From: Roseateles_B sp041912595 | GTDB taxonomy: Bacteria > Pseudomonadota > Gammaproteobacteria > Burkholderiales > Burkholderiaceae_C | Assembly: GCA_041912595.1 (NCBI GenBank) | Contig: JAYRMR010000007.1 | Location: forward strand, 55,770 to 119,769 | Direction of reading: 5' to 3' | DNA length: 64,000 nucleotides | In this document: in pieces, positions 54,271-62,355 of the stretch | Numbering within the stretch: the first letter of the stretch is position 1 | Layout: each line of letters starts with the position of its first letter | Made by a program: the position numbers and the translations under genes | Notes under the pieces: generated by a model | Told to the model about the DNA's origin: nothing | Databases searched by the model: none | Seen by the model: only the letters and a program-made list of their open reading frames with translations

Positions 54271-54288
54271 TGCAGGCAGCCGCCTGCA
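54271..54288 (+). repeat. Small perfect hairpin after dapD
   Basis: TGCAGGC-AGCC-GCCTGCA, a seven-base-pair perfect stem 10 bases after the dapD stop, without a T tract. It probably works together with, or protects the transcript ahead of, the stronger terminator at 54305. Confidence 0.45.
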
Positions 54289-54304
54289 AAACTAGGCGAT
54301 GATT

Positions 54305-54350
54305 CGGGCTTCGCGCGCCTTTTCCAGGCGCCGAAGCCCGTTTGATTTTT
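54305..54350 (+). terminator. Rho-independent terminator after dapD
   Basis: CGGGCTTCG (54305-54313) pairs with CGAAGCCCG (54332-54340), and inside it GCGCCT (54315-54320) pairs with AGGCGC (54326-54331), leaving a single bulged C. The 15-pair stem is followed by TTTGATTTTT, a clear T tract. It separates dapC-dapD from the pilU-dapE unit. Confidence 0.85.
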
Positions 54351-54386
54351 GACTTGCGTCGTTGACACGCGTTGGAGGCCGGTGGC

Positions 54387-55547
54387 ATGAGCGGAAACAT
54401 GGAGCGCATCCTGCGCCTGATGGCGGACAAGGGCGCCTCGGACATCTATCTCTCGGCCAACATGCCGGTGCTGATCCGCATCAACGGCCAGATGCTGCAG
54501 CTCTCCGACCAGCTCCTCACGCCCAGCCAGCCGCGCCAGCTGATCGCCGAGGTGCTGGACCCGAAGAACCTGGCGGAGCTCGACGAGAGCGGCGAGCTCA
54601 ACATGGCCGTCTCGATCTCCAAGGTCGGCAGCTTCCGCCTCTCCGCCTTCCGCCAGCGCGGCACCATCGCCGCCGTGTTCCGGCACATCCCGCACATCAT
54701 TCCCTCGCTGGACAGCCTCAACCTGCCGCCCATCCTCTCCAAGCTGGTGATGGAGAAGCGCGGCCTGATCCTCATGGTGGGCGCCACCGGCACCGGCAAG
54801 AGCACGACGCTCGCCGCCATGCTGGAGCAACGCAACATGAACATGGCCGGGCACATCCTGACCATCGAGGACCCGGTCGAGTTCCTGTTCAGCAACAAGC
54901 GTTCCGTGGTGAACCAGCGCGAGGTCGGCCGGGACACCGCCTCGCTGCACGTGGCCCTGAAGAACGCCCTGCGGCAGTCGCCCGACTGCATCCTGATCGG
55001 CGAAATCCGGGACCGCGAGACCATGACGGCGGCGATCTCCTATGCGCTGTCGGGCCACCTCGTGCTCGCCACGCTGCACGGCAACAACAGCTACCACGCG
55101 CTGAACCGGATCCTGTCCTTCTACACGCCGGAAAGCCGCCCCGCGCTGCTGAATGACCTGGCCGCCGGCCTCAAGGCGGTCGTCTCGCAGCGGCTCGTGC
55201 GCGCCCACGCGGGCGGCCGCGTGCCCGTCACCGAGATCCTGGTCAACACCAAGCTGACGGCCGAGCTGATCGAGCACGGGGACTTCAACGGCGTCAAGGA
55301 AGCCATGGAGAAGTCCATCGCCGAAGGCTCGCAGACCTTCGAGGAGCACTTCGCCCACCTCATCAACGAGGGCATCATCAGCAAGGAAGAGGGCCTGGCC
55401 TTCGCCGACTCGCCCACCAACCTGCTCTGGCGCCTGCAGAACGAGGGCTCGGCCCTCGGCAAGGGCGATGGCGGCAAGAAGAAGGAAGAGCCCGCCGAGG
55501 ACGTGGCGAGCTTCACCTCGATCACGCTGGACGTGCGTCACGAATGA
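54387..55547 (+). CDS. pilU: PilU-type pilus retraction ATPase
   Basis: 386 residues from ATG 54387, with GGAGG 9 bases upstream. PilT/PilU family: Walker A VGATGTGKSTTLAAM, Asp box LTIEDPVEF, Walker B DCILIGEIRDRETM and His box GHLVLATLHGN. The conserved C-terminal FADSPTNLLWRLQN is characteristic of PilU rather than PilT. It should help PilT pull in type IVa pili; whether it acts on the MSHA-like pilus of this window is unknown. The gene sits alone between dapD and dapE, an arrangement seen in other betaproteobacteria. Its stop overlaps dapE by four bases. Confidence 0.88.
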   Translation: MSGNMERILRLMADKGASDIYLSANMPVLIRINGQMLQLSDQLLTPSQPRQLIAEVLDPKNLAELDESGELNMAVSISKVGSFRLSAFRQRGTIAAVFRHIPHIIPSLDSLNLPPILSKLVMEKRGLILMVGATGTGKSTTLAAMLEQRNMNMAGHILTIEDPVEFLFSNKRSVVNQREVGRDTASLHVALKNALRQSPDCILIGEIRDRETMTAAISYALSGHLVLATLHGNNSYHALNRILSFYTPESRPALLNDLAAGLKAVVSQRLVRAHAGGRVPVTEILVNTKLTAELIEHGDFNGVKEAMEKSIAEGSQTFEEHFAHLINEGIISKEEGLAFADSPTNLLWRLQNEGSALGKGDGGKKKEEPAEDVASFTSITLDVRHE

Positions 55548-56740
55548 GTCCGAACGGCATGAACTCCGCAAGCACGCTGGCCGAGCGCCTGGGCGAACCC
55601 ACCCTGCAGCTGCTGGAGCAGCTCATCAGCCGCCCCTCGGTCACGCCGCGTGACGAGGGCTGCCTGGACCTGATCGGCGAGCGCCTGGCCCGCCTCGGAT
55701 TCCAGCTGGAGCGCATGGACAGCGGCCCCGAGGACGGCCGCGTCAGCAATCTCTGGGCCCTGCGCCCCGGGGCCGCGACGGACGGCCCGGTGCTGGTCTT
55801 TGCCGGCCACACCGACGTGGTCCCCACCGGCGCGCTGAGCGCCTGGTCCAGCGACCCCTTCGTGCCCAGCTACCGCGACGGCCGGCTCTACGGCCGCGGC
55901 GCGGCGGACATGAAGACCTCGCTCGCCGCCATGGTCACCGCCTGCGAGGCCTTTCTCGAACGCCACCCCGCCCCGGCCGGCAGCATCGCCTTCCTGCTCA
56001 CGAGTGACGAGGAAGGCCCGGCCAAGGACGGCACCGTGGTCTGCGTCGAGCGTCTCAAGGCCCGCGGCCAGCGCCTGGACTTCTGCATCGTCGGCGAGCC
56101 CACCTCCGTGCAGCAGCTGGGCGACACGGTCAAGAACGGCCGCCGCGGCTCGCTCTCCGGCCGCCTGCGCGTGATCGGCGTGCAGGGCCATGTGGCCTAC
56201 CCGCAGCTGGCGCGCAACCCGGTGCACCAGGCCGCCCCGGCGCTGGCCGAGCTGGCCGCCACCGAATGGGACCGCGGCAACAGCTACTTCCCGCCCACCA
56301 CCTTCCAGATCTCCAACATCGCCGCCGGCACCGGCGCGACCAACGTGATTCCCGGCGAGCTGTTGCTGGACTTCAACTTCCGCTTCTCCACCGAGTCCAC
56401 GCCGGCCAGCCTCAAGGCCCGCGTGCACGCGCTGCTGGACCGCCACGGCCTCGAGTACGCCCTCGACTGGCACCTCAGCGGCGAGCCCTTCCTCACGCCC
56501 GTCGGTCGCCTCAGCGACGCGCTGGGCACCGCCATCCGCGAGGTGACGGGCGTGCAGACCGAGCTGTCCACGACCGGCGGCACCTCGGACGGCCGCTTCA
56601 TCGCCAAGGTCTGCCCACAGGTGGCCGAGTTCGGGCCGCTCAACGCCAGCATCCACAAGATCGACGAATACGTCCCCGTGGACCAGGTCGGCCCGCTGGC
56701 CGCCATCTACTGCCTCTGTCTGGAACAATTGCTCCCGTGA
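55544..56740 (+). CDS. dapE: DapE, N-succinyl-diaminopimelate desuccinylase
   Basis: 398 residues (ATG 55544, or ATG 55559). M20 metallopeptidase fold with zinc ligands visible in LVFAGHTDVVPTG, YGRGAADMKTSLAAM, TSDEEGPAKDG and the C-terminal STTGGTSDGRFIAK with SIHKIDEYVPVD. It removes succinate to give LL-diaminopimelate. The lysine/peptidoglycan branch is thus represented by dapC, dapD and dapE within 5 kb, interrupted by pilU. Its stop overlaps the GTG start of prmB. Confidence 0.96.
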   Translation: MSPNGMNSASTLAERLGEPTLQLLEQLISRPSVTPRDEGCLDLIGERLARLGFQLERMDSGPEDGRVSNLWALRPGAATDGPVLVFAGHTDVVPTGALSAWSSDPFVPSYRDGRLYGRGAADMKTSLAAMVTACEAFLERHPAPAGSIAFLLTSDEEGPAKDGTVVCVERLKARGQRLDFCIVGEPTSVQQLGDTVKNGRRGSLSGRLRVIGVQGHVAYPQLARNPVHQAAPALAELAATEWDRGNSYFPPTTFQISNIAAGTGATNVIPGELLLDFNFRFSTESTPASLKARVHALLDRHGLEYALDWHLSGEPFLTPVGRLSDALGTAIREVTGVQTELSTTGGTSDGRFIAKVCPQVAEFGPLNASIHKIDEYVPVDQVGPLAAIYCLCLEQLLP

Positions 56741-57609
56741 AGCTCATCGACTGCATCGAAGCCCAAGCCGCCCGCCTCGTGAAGGCGGGCGTCGCATTTG
56801 GGCATGGCACCACCAACGCCTTCGACGAGGCCGCCTGGCTCGTGCTGTGGAAGCTCGGCCTGCCGCTGGACAGCCTCGGGGACCACGAGGAGCGCGTGCT
56901 GGACGCCTCCGAGCTGGCCGGCGTCGAGGCCCTCGTCGGCGAGCGCATCGAGAGCCGCAAGCCCGCGGCCTACCTCACGCGCGAGGCCTGGCTGCAGGGC
57001 GTGCCCTTCTACGTGGACGAGCGCGCCATCGTGCCGCGCAGCTTCATCGCCGAGCTGATCGCCGAGGCCACGATCGACCCGTGGCTGTCCGAGTACACCG
57101 CGCGGGCGCTGGACCTCTGCACCGGCAACGGCAGCCTCGCGGTGCTCGCCGCCATGGCCTGGCCGGACCTGCGCGTGGACGCCATCGACCTGTCGCCGGA
57201 TGCCCTGGCCGTGGCGCGCATCAACGTCGACCGGCACGGCCTCGGCGAGCGCATCCGCCTGCTGCAGGGCGATGCCCTCGCGCCGGCGGACGGCCCCTAC
57301 GACCTCATCCTGTGCAACCCGCCCTACGTCAACAGCCAGTCCATGGCCGCCCTCCCCGCCGAGTACCGGGCCGAGCCCGAGCTGGCCCTGGCCGGGGGCA
57401 GCGACGGCATGGACTTCGTGCGCCGGCTCTTTGCCACCGCCCCGCAGCAGATGGCGCCGAACGCCGTGCTGGTGCTGGAGATCGGCAACGAGCGCGACTT
57501 CTTCGAGGCCGCCTTCCCGCGCCTCGAGGTGGCCTGGATGGAATGCAGCGCCGGCGAGGACCAGGTGCTGCTGGTGACCCGCGAGGCCCTGCTCGCCGGC
57601 CTGAACTGA
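56737..57609 (+). CDS. prmB: PrmB, ribosomal protein uL3 glutamine methyltransferase
   Basis: 290 residues from a GTG start (GTGA overlap with dapE). The N-terminal helical domain is followed by an AdoMet-binding Rossmann fold with LDLCTGNGSLAVLAAMAW, VDAIDLSPDALAVARINV and the glutamine-methylation motif LILCNPPYVN. PrmB methylates Gln150 of ribosomal protein L3; HemK/PrmC is the close relative for release factors. The block AYLTREAWLQGVPFYVDERA favours PrmB over PrmC. The ABC-F gene follows after 7 bases. Confidence 0.93.
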   Translation: MKLIDCIEAQAARLVKAGVAFGHGTTNAFDEAAWLVLWKLGLPLDSLGDHEERVLDASELAGVEALVGERIESRKPAAYLTREAWLQGVPFYVDERAIVPRSFIAELIAEATIDPWLSEYTARALDLCTGNGSLAVLAAMAWPDLRVDAIDLSPDALAVARINVDRHGLGERIRLLQGDALAPADGPYDLILCNPPYVNSQSMAALPAEYRAEPELALAGGSDGMDFVRRLFATAPQQMAPNAVLVLEIGNERDFFEAAFPRLEVAWMECSAGEDQVLLVTREALLAGLN

Positions 57610-57616
57610 ACAAGAC

Positions 57617-59566
57617 ATGATCACCCTGAAGAATGTGGTGCTGCGACGCGGCACCAAGGTCGTGCTGGACGACGCCAGCGTCGTGCTGCAGCCCGGCGAG
57701 AAGATCGGCCTCGTGGGCCGCAACGGCGCGGGCAAGTCCAGCCTCTTCGCGCTGCTGACGGAGCGCCTGCATGCCGACCGCGGCGACGTCGAGGTGCCGA
57801 AGCACTGGCGCATGGCCGAGGTCGCGCAGCACATGCCCGAGACGGACGCCTCCGCCACCGACTTCGTGCTGGAAGGCGACACCCGCCTGATGGCCGCGCG
57901 CGAGCTGCTCGCCCAGGCCGAGGCGGCCGGCGATGGCCACGGCATTGCCGAGGGCCACGTGGCCATGAGCGATGCCGGCGCCTTCGATGCCCGCTCGCGC
58001 GCGCAGGCCCTGCTGATGGGCCTGGGCTTCAAGGGCGCGCAGGTGGACGCTCCGGTGAACAGCTTCTCCGGCGGCTGGCGCATGCGCCTGCAGCTGGCCC
58101 GCGCGCTGATGTGCCCGGCCGATCTCATGCTGCTGGACGAACCCACAAATCACCTGGACCTCGACGCCCTCGTCTGGCTGGAGGCCTGGCTGCAGCGCTA
58201 CGAGGGCACGCTCCTCATCATCAGCCACGACCGCGAGTTCCTCGACGCCATCACCCGCGTCACCCTGCACCTGGACGAGGCCAAGCTGACGCGCTACGGC
58301 GGCAACTACACCGCCTTCGAGGCCATGCGCGCCGAGCGCATGGTCCAGCAGCAGCAGGCCTTCGAGAAGCAGCAGGACCGCATCGCCCACCTGCAGAAGT
58401 TCATCGACCGCTTCAAGGCCAAGGCCACCAAGGCCAAGCAGGCGCAGAGCCGCGTCAAGGCGCTCGAGCGCATGGAGCGCCTCGCCCCGGTGCTGGCCTC
58501 GGCCGACTTCGCCTTCGAGTTCCGCGAGCCCGTCTCGCTGCCCAACCCCATGCTCTCGCTGCGCGACGTGGCCTGCGGCTACGGCGAGACCACCATCGTG
58601 CGGGACATCAACCGCACCGTGCTGGCCGGCCAGCGCATCGGCATCCTCGGCGCCAACGGCCAGGGCAAGTCCACCCTGGTCAAGACAGTGGCCCGCATGC
58701 AGAAGGCGCTCGGAGGCACGCTGACCGAGGGCAAGGGCCTGGCCATCGGCTACTTCGCCCAGCAGGAGATGGACGTGCTGCGACCGGACGAAGGTCCGCT
58801 CGCCCACATGATCCGACTGGCCAAGGAGGTCAGCCCGCAGGCCCGCGAGCAGGAGTTGCGGGACTTCCTGGGCCAGTTCCGCTTCACGGGGGACATGGTC
58901 AACCAGGAGGTCGGCAGCCTGTCCGGCGGCGAGAAGGCGCGGCTCGTCCTGGCCATGCTGGTCTGGCAGCGCCCCAACCTGCTGCTGCTGGACGAGCCGA
59001 CCAACCACCTGGACCTGCAGACCCGCGAGGCGCTGTCGATGGCGCTCAACGAGTTCGAGGGCACGGTGATGCTGGTCAGCCATGACCGCGCGCTGCTGCG
59101 CGAGGTCTGCGACGAGTTCTGGCTCGTCGCCAAGGGTCAGGTCTCGCCCTTCGACGGCGACCTCGACGACTACCAGCGCTGGCTGCTGGAGACGTCCCGG
59201 GAGGCCGCCAAGGCCATCAAGGAGGCCAGCCGCAGCGCGGCCGAGGCGCAGAAGGCCCAGAGCAGCGCGGCGCCGGCCAGCCAGCGTGAGGACCGCAAGG
59301 CCTCGGCGCAGGCGCGGGCGAAGCTCAATGAGCAGACGCGGCCGATGCGCAAGGAGATCGAGACGATCGACAAGCAGCTGGCCCGCCTCACCCAGGAGCG
59401 CGAAGCCCTGGAGGCCGAGCTGGCCACCGGCACGCTCGCGCCGGCCGCCATCGCCGACAGCGGCCGCCGGCTCAAGGCCGTGGGCGACGAGATCGAAGAG
59501 CTCGAGATGCGCTGGCTGGAACTCAGCGAGCAGATCGAGAACCTGACGGCCGCCGCCGGGCTCTGA
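57617..59566 (+). CDS. ABC-F family ATPase (YheS/Uup-like)
   Basis: 649 residues with two ABC modules and no membrane helix. Module 1: Walker A VGRNGAGKSS, signature FSGGWRMRLQ, Walker B LMLLDEPTNHLD; a charged linker follows (about 245-310, FEKQQDRIAHLQKFIDRFKA); module 2: Walker A LGANGQGKST, signature LSGGEKARL, Walker B LLLLDEPTNHLD. The C-terminus is a coiled coil (about 560-645). ABC-F proteins bind the ribosome and relieve stalled translation. The linker and tail resemble YheS most, but the exact subgroup is uncertain. Cotranscription with prmB, another ribosome-related gene, is likely. Confidence 0.92.
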   Translation: MITLKNVVLRRGTKVVLDDASVVLQPGEKIGLVGRNGAGKSSLFALLTERLHADRGDVEVPKHWRMAEVAQHMPETDASATDFVLEGDTRLMAARELLAQAEAAGDGHGIAEGHVAMSDAGAFDARSRAQALLMGLGFKGAQVDAPVNSFSGGWRMRLQLARALMCPADLMLLDEPTNHLDLDALVWLEAWLQRYEGTLLIISHDREFLDAITRVTLHLDEAKLTRYGGNYTAFEAMRAERMVQQQQAFEKQQDRIAHLQKFIDRFKAKATKAKQAQSRVKALERMERLAPVLASADFAFEFREPVSLPNPMLSLRDVACGYGETTIVRDINRTVLAGQRIGILGANGQGKSTLVKTVARMQKALGGTLTEGKGLAIGYFAQQEMDVLRPDEGPLAHMIRLAKEVSPQAREQELRDFLGQFRFTGDMVNQEVGSLSGGEKARLVLAMLVWQRPNLLLLDEPTNHLDLQTREALSMALNEFEGTVMLVSHDRALLREVCDEFWLVAKGQVSPFDGDLDDYQRWLLETSREAAKAIKEASRSAAEAQKAQSSAAPASQREDRKASAQARAKLNEQTRPMRKEIETIDKQLARLTQEREALEAELATGTLAPAAIADSGRRLKAVGDEIEELEMRWLELSEQIENLTAAAGL

Positions 59567-59650
59567 GCCCGGCCGGCGCGCCCCGGGGCCGGCGTCATCA
59601 CGACGCCGCCCGGGCCTGATCGACGCACCGCCCCGGGTGCGGACCGGCGC

Positions 59651-60001
59651 TCAGGCCAGCCAGACGGCCACGGCCGCCACGGCCGCCGGCACGCTCTGGA
59701 TGAAGAGAATCTTGCGGCTGGCGGTGGCCGCGCCATAGACGCCCGCCACGAAGACGCAGCCCAGGAAGAAGAGCTGCGTCGCCACGTCGCCCCGCGCCAG
59801 CCCCCAGAACAGGCCCGCGGCCAGGAAGCCGTTGTAGAGCCCCTGGTTGGCCGCCAGCACCTGGGTCGCGTTCGCGAACTCCTGCGTCAGCCCGAAGGCC
59901 TTGCGGCCCTTCGGCGTCGTCCACCAGAACATCTCCAGCACGAGGATGTAGACGTGGATCAGGCCGACCAGGCCCACCAGCACGGCGGCGGCTGCTTGCA
60001 T
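59651..60001 (-). CDS. DUF1304 small membrane protein
   Basis: 116 residues with four predicted membrane helices. Family blocks are GLVGLIHVYILVLEMFWWTT, then AFGLTQEFANATQVLAANQG and LYNGFLAAGLFWGLA. The function of this family is not known. The gene is divergent from ohrR across a 192-base gap containing the OhrR-type palindrome, so it could share peroxide control, but the palindrome lies much closer to ohrR. Confidence 0.85.
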   Translation of the reverse strand: MQAAAAVLVGLVGLIHVYILVLEMFWWTTPKGRKAFGLTQEFANATQVLAANQGLYNGFLAAGLFWGLARGDVATQLFFLGCVFVAGVYGAATASRKILFIQSVPAAVAAVAVWLA

Positions 60002-60163
60002 ATGACTTCTCCTTCCCGACGCTTCGGATGTTGTGGCCGCGATCTTGTCACAGGCCGGCGTCCGGCCGTGTCACCTGCGGCACGCGGGATTTCCCCGCCC
60101 TGCTGAAACCGCCCCGACCTCGGGAGGCTTGGAACGCCTGCGGAAAGCCCTTTTAAATTGTGT

Positions 60164-60176
60164 GCAATTAAATTGC
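60164..60176 (+). promoter_or_regulatory. OhrR-type operator upstream of ohrR
   Basis: The perfect palindrome GCAATT-A-AATTGC ends 17 bases before the ohrR start. Its core CAATTAAATTG equals that of the Bacillus OhrR box (TACAATTAAATTGTA). An overlapping partial palindrome AATTG-TGTG-CAATT (60156-60169) precedes it and could hold a second dimer. Autorepression of ohrR, relieved by organic peroxide, is the expected effect. Confidence 0.75.
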
Positions 60177-60193
60177 CAGCTACAGTTCATCCC

Positions 60194-60682
60194 ATGCCTT
60201 CACGTCACCGCCCCGCACCCGCCGCCAGCGATCCTCGCGACCACTGGCTGCAGCTGGACCACCAGCTGTGCTTCGCCCTGTATTCGAGCTCACTGGCGAT
60301 GACCAAGCTCTACAAGCCCCTGCTGGCGCCGCTGGGATTGACCTACCCGCAATACCTGGTGCTGCTGGTGCTGTGGGAGCAGGACGGCCAGACCGTCAGC
60401 GCCCTGGGCGAACGCCTGAGCCTGGATTCCGGCACGCTGACCCCGCTTCTCAAGCGCATGGAGCAGTCCGGTCTGCTGCAGCGCCTGCGGGACGCGAACG
60501 ACGAGCGCCGCGTGCTCATCACGCTCACCCGCGAAGGCCGCGCCCTCAAGAAGGCGGCCCGCAAGATTCCCGAATCGCTGGCCTGCGCCAGCGCCTGCGC
60601 GCTTGACGAGCTGCAGGCCCTCACGCAGCGCCTGCATGTTCTGCGGGACCAGCTCCAGCGCAGCGCACAGGACGCTGCCTGA
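60194..60682 (+). CDS. ohrR: OhrR, organic-peroxide-sensing MarR-family repressor
   Basis: 162 residues from ATG 60194; the open frame continues to 60158 but would cover the operator. MarR winged-helix fold: LTYPQYLVLLVLWEQDGQTV, LSLDSGTLTPLLKRMEQSGL and RDANDERRVLITLTREGR. The reactive Cys lies in LDHQLCFALYSSS, the position of the peroxide-sensing Cys in OhrR; a second pair of Cys near the C-terminus (ACASAC) could form the disulfide of the two-Cys subtype. Oxidation releases it from DNA and induces ohr, which follows after 62 bases. Confidence 0.94.
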   Translation: MPSRHRPAPAASDPRDHWLQLDHQLCFALYSSSLAMTKLYKPLLAPLGLTYPQYLVLLVLWEQDGQTVSALGERLSLDSGTLTPLLKRMEQSGLLQRLRDANDERRVLITLTREGRALKKAARKIPESLACASACALDELQALTQRLHVLRDQLQRSAQDAA

Positions 60683-60744
60683 GCCCGCATTTCCGATCCA
60701 CCCCGACCACCCCGCCCCCGAGGCATCACCCAAAAGGACCCATC

Positions 60745-61170
60745 ATGGCTCTCGACAAAGTGCTCTACACCGCCACCGCCACCGCCACGGGCGGCCGCCA
60801 AGGCAGCGCCGAATCCAGCGACGGCAAGCTGAAGATCGAGCTCTCCACCCCGCGTGAACTCGGCGGCGCCGGCGGCGACGGCACCAACCCCGAACAGCTC
60901 TTCGCGGCCGGCTACTCGGCCTGCTTCATCGGCGCCATGAAGGCCGTCGCTGCCAAGCAGAAGATCGCCGTGCCGAACGACGTCGCCATCACCAGCGACG
61001 TCGCCATCGGCCCGATCCCGCAGGGCTTCGGCATCCAGGTCGCCATGCGCATCAGCCTGCCCGGCATGGAGCGCGCCGCCGCCCAAGCCCTGATCGAGGC
61101 CGCTCACCAGGTCTGCCCCTACAGCAACGCCACGCGCGGCAACATCGACGTGAGCCTGACGCTGGTCTGA
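60745..61170 (+). CDS. ohr: Ohr, organic hydroperoxide reductase
   Basis: 141 residues. OsmC/Ohr family with both catalytic Cys (SACFIGAMKAVA and HQVCPYSNATRGNIDV) and the conserved Arg/Glu region GTNPEQLFAAGY. It reduces lipid and organic hydroperoxides with lipoylated partner proteins. AAAGGA lies 10 bases before ATG 60745. It is directly downstream of ohrR and both should be induced together by organic peroxides. A bidirectional terminator follows. Confidence 0.96.
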   Translation: MALDKVLYTATATATGGRQGSAESSDGKLKIELSTPRELGGAGGDGTNPEQLFAAGYSACFIGAMKAVAAKQKIAVPNDVAITSDVAIGPIPQGFGIQVAMRISLPGMERAAAQALIEAAHQVCPYSNATRGNIDVSLTLV

Positions 61171-61204
61171 GCCTCACCCGCGCCGAGGCCCGCGCCTCGG
61201 CAAC

Positions 61205-61237
61205 AAAAAAGCCGGTCACGTGCGGACCGGCTTTTTT
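61205..61237. terminator. Bidirectional terminator between ohr and the asparaginase gene
   Basis: AAAAAA-GCCGGTC-(7-base loop)-GACCGGC-TTTTTT: a seven-pair stem with A and T runs on both sides, so it can stop transcription from ohr (plus) and from the convergent asparaginase gene (minus, stop at 61287). Confidence 0.9.
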
Positions 61238-61286
61238 CATGGGCCGCCGTGCAGCCGGCGACGCTCGGACGAGGGTCGTCCGCTCC

Positions 61287-62240
61287 TCAGGCGCCTGGCG
61301 CGGCGGCCAGCAGTTGCAGCAGCAGCTCGACCCGCGCCTTCACCGGGCTCAGCGCGCCCGCGCTGGGCAGCCCGCGGCCGTTATCCGCCACCGGCCCGCC
61401 ATCGCAGCGCGTGCTGCGCAGCACCTTCACGCCCGCCTCCTGCGCATCCAGCAGCGCCTGCTCCAGGGCCTCGCTGAGCGTGCCGTTGCCGGTGCCCGCC
61501 ACCACGAGGCCATCGACGCCGTCGTGCTGCAGCAGGCGCACCACGCGGCCGTCGGCATGGGCGTGGTTGAGCACCAGCTCGACCCGGGGCCAGGCGCCGC
61601 CCTCCGCGGGCAGCACGCCGATCCCGAGCGCCGCGGGGGCCCCCACCGGCTGCGCGAGCCAGCGCACGCGCCCCTCCTCGACCTGCGCCAGCGCCGTGCC
61701 GTCGCGGCCGCGGAAGGCATCGACGCGGTAGCTGTGGACCTTCTGCACCTGCTCGGCGCTGTAGACCTGCCCGGCCACACAGACCATCACGCCCTGCGCG
61801 GCCGGATCCTGCAGCAGGTGGGCTGCGTCCAGCATGTTCTGCGGGCCGTCCAGCTGCAGCGCCGTCGCCGGACGCATCGCCGCCGTCAGCACGACCGGCT
61901 TGCGCGGCGCGAGCACGCGGTGCAGGAAGTAGGCGGTCTCCTCGAGCGTGTCCGTGCCGTGGGTGATGAGCACGCCCTGCACCTCGTCCCGCGCCAGCTG
62001 CGAGGCCACGGCCAGCGCCAGACGGCGCCAGGTGGGAAAGTCCATGTCCTTGCTGTCCAACTGCGCAATCTGCTGCGCCTCCAGCCGGAAGGCCGACAGC
62101 CCGGGCACGCCGGCGATCAGCGCCTCGACATGGATCTCGCCCGCCTTGTAGCCCACGTTGTCATGGGCCTGGGCCGCCTTGCCGGCGATGGTGCCGCCGG
62201 TGCCGAAGATGACGATCAAGTCAGCGACTTTGCTTTGCAA
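61287..62240 (-). CDS. L-asparaginase
   Basis: 317 residues from a TTG at 62240; AGGACG lies 9 bases upstream and no ATG or GTG is available near the conserved N-terminus. The two active-site threonine motifs are present: IVIFGTGGTIAGKA and GVLITHGTDTLEETAYFLH. Further blocks KPVVLTAAMRPATALQLDGP and GLVVAGTGNGTLSEALEQAL fit the family. It hydrolyses asparagine to aspartate and ammonia; no signal peptide is seen from this start, so a cytoplasmic enzyme is likely. The promoter region is shared with lexA and contains two LexA-type boxes, one of which touches its ribosome site. Confidence 0.88.
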   Translation of the reverse strand: MQSKVADLIVIFGTGGTIAGKAAQAHDNVGYKAGEIHVEALIAGVPGLSAFRLEAQQIAQLDSKDMDFPTWRRLALAVASQLARDEVQGVLITHGTDTLEETAYFLHRVLAPRKPVVLTAAMRPATALQLDGPQNMLDAAHLLQDPAAQGVMVCVAGQVYSAEQVQKVHSYRVDAFRGRDGTALAQVEEGRVRWLAQPVGAPAALGIGVLPAEGGAWPRVELVLNHAHADGRVVRLLQHDGVDGLVVAGTGNGTLSEALEQALLDAQEAGVKVLRSTRCDGGPVADNGRGLPSAGALSPVKARVELLLQLLAAAPGA

Positions 62241-62251
62241 TTTGAGACGTC

Positions 62252-62267
62252 CTGGATAAAAATACAG
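62252..62267. promoter_or_regulatory. LexA-type box 1
   Basis: CTGGATAAAAATACAG fits CTG-N10-CAG, differing from the LexA consensus CTGT-N8-ACAG by one base. It lies 12 bases upstream of the asparaginase start codon, touching its ribosome-binding site, and 88 bases upstream of the chosen lexA start. Confidence 0.6.
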
Positions 62268-62270
62268 ATA

Positions 62271-62286
62271 CTGGATGGATATCCAG
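62271..62286. promoter_or_regulatory. LexA-type box 2
   Basis: CTGGATGGATATCCAG again fits CTG-N10-CAG and is nearly palindromic; with its flanks it reads TACTG-N10-CAGAT, close to the extended TACTG-N10-CAGTA form. It follows box 1 by 3 bases. Two adjacent boxes before lexA are also found in E. coli and support autoregulation. Confidence 0.68.
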
Positions 62287-62355
62287 ATCTCGATCAATTC
62301 AACCGCCGGGGCGTGCGCTGTCACTCCGGCGGAGCCCCTCACCGAAAGGTCACCC

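Noticed and set aside
54362..54386. TTG start at 54372 for pilU
   Set aside because: The TTG overlaps the GGAGG ribosome site that properly serves ATG 54387.
62275..62355. Longer lexA from ATG 62275
   Set aside because: The ATG lies inside LexA box 2, the extra residues are not conserved, and GTG 62356 has a good ribosome site.
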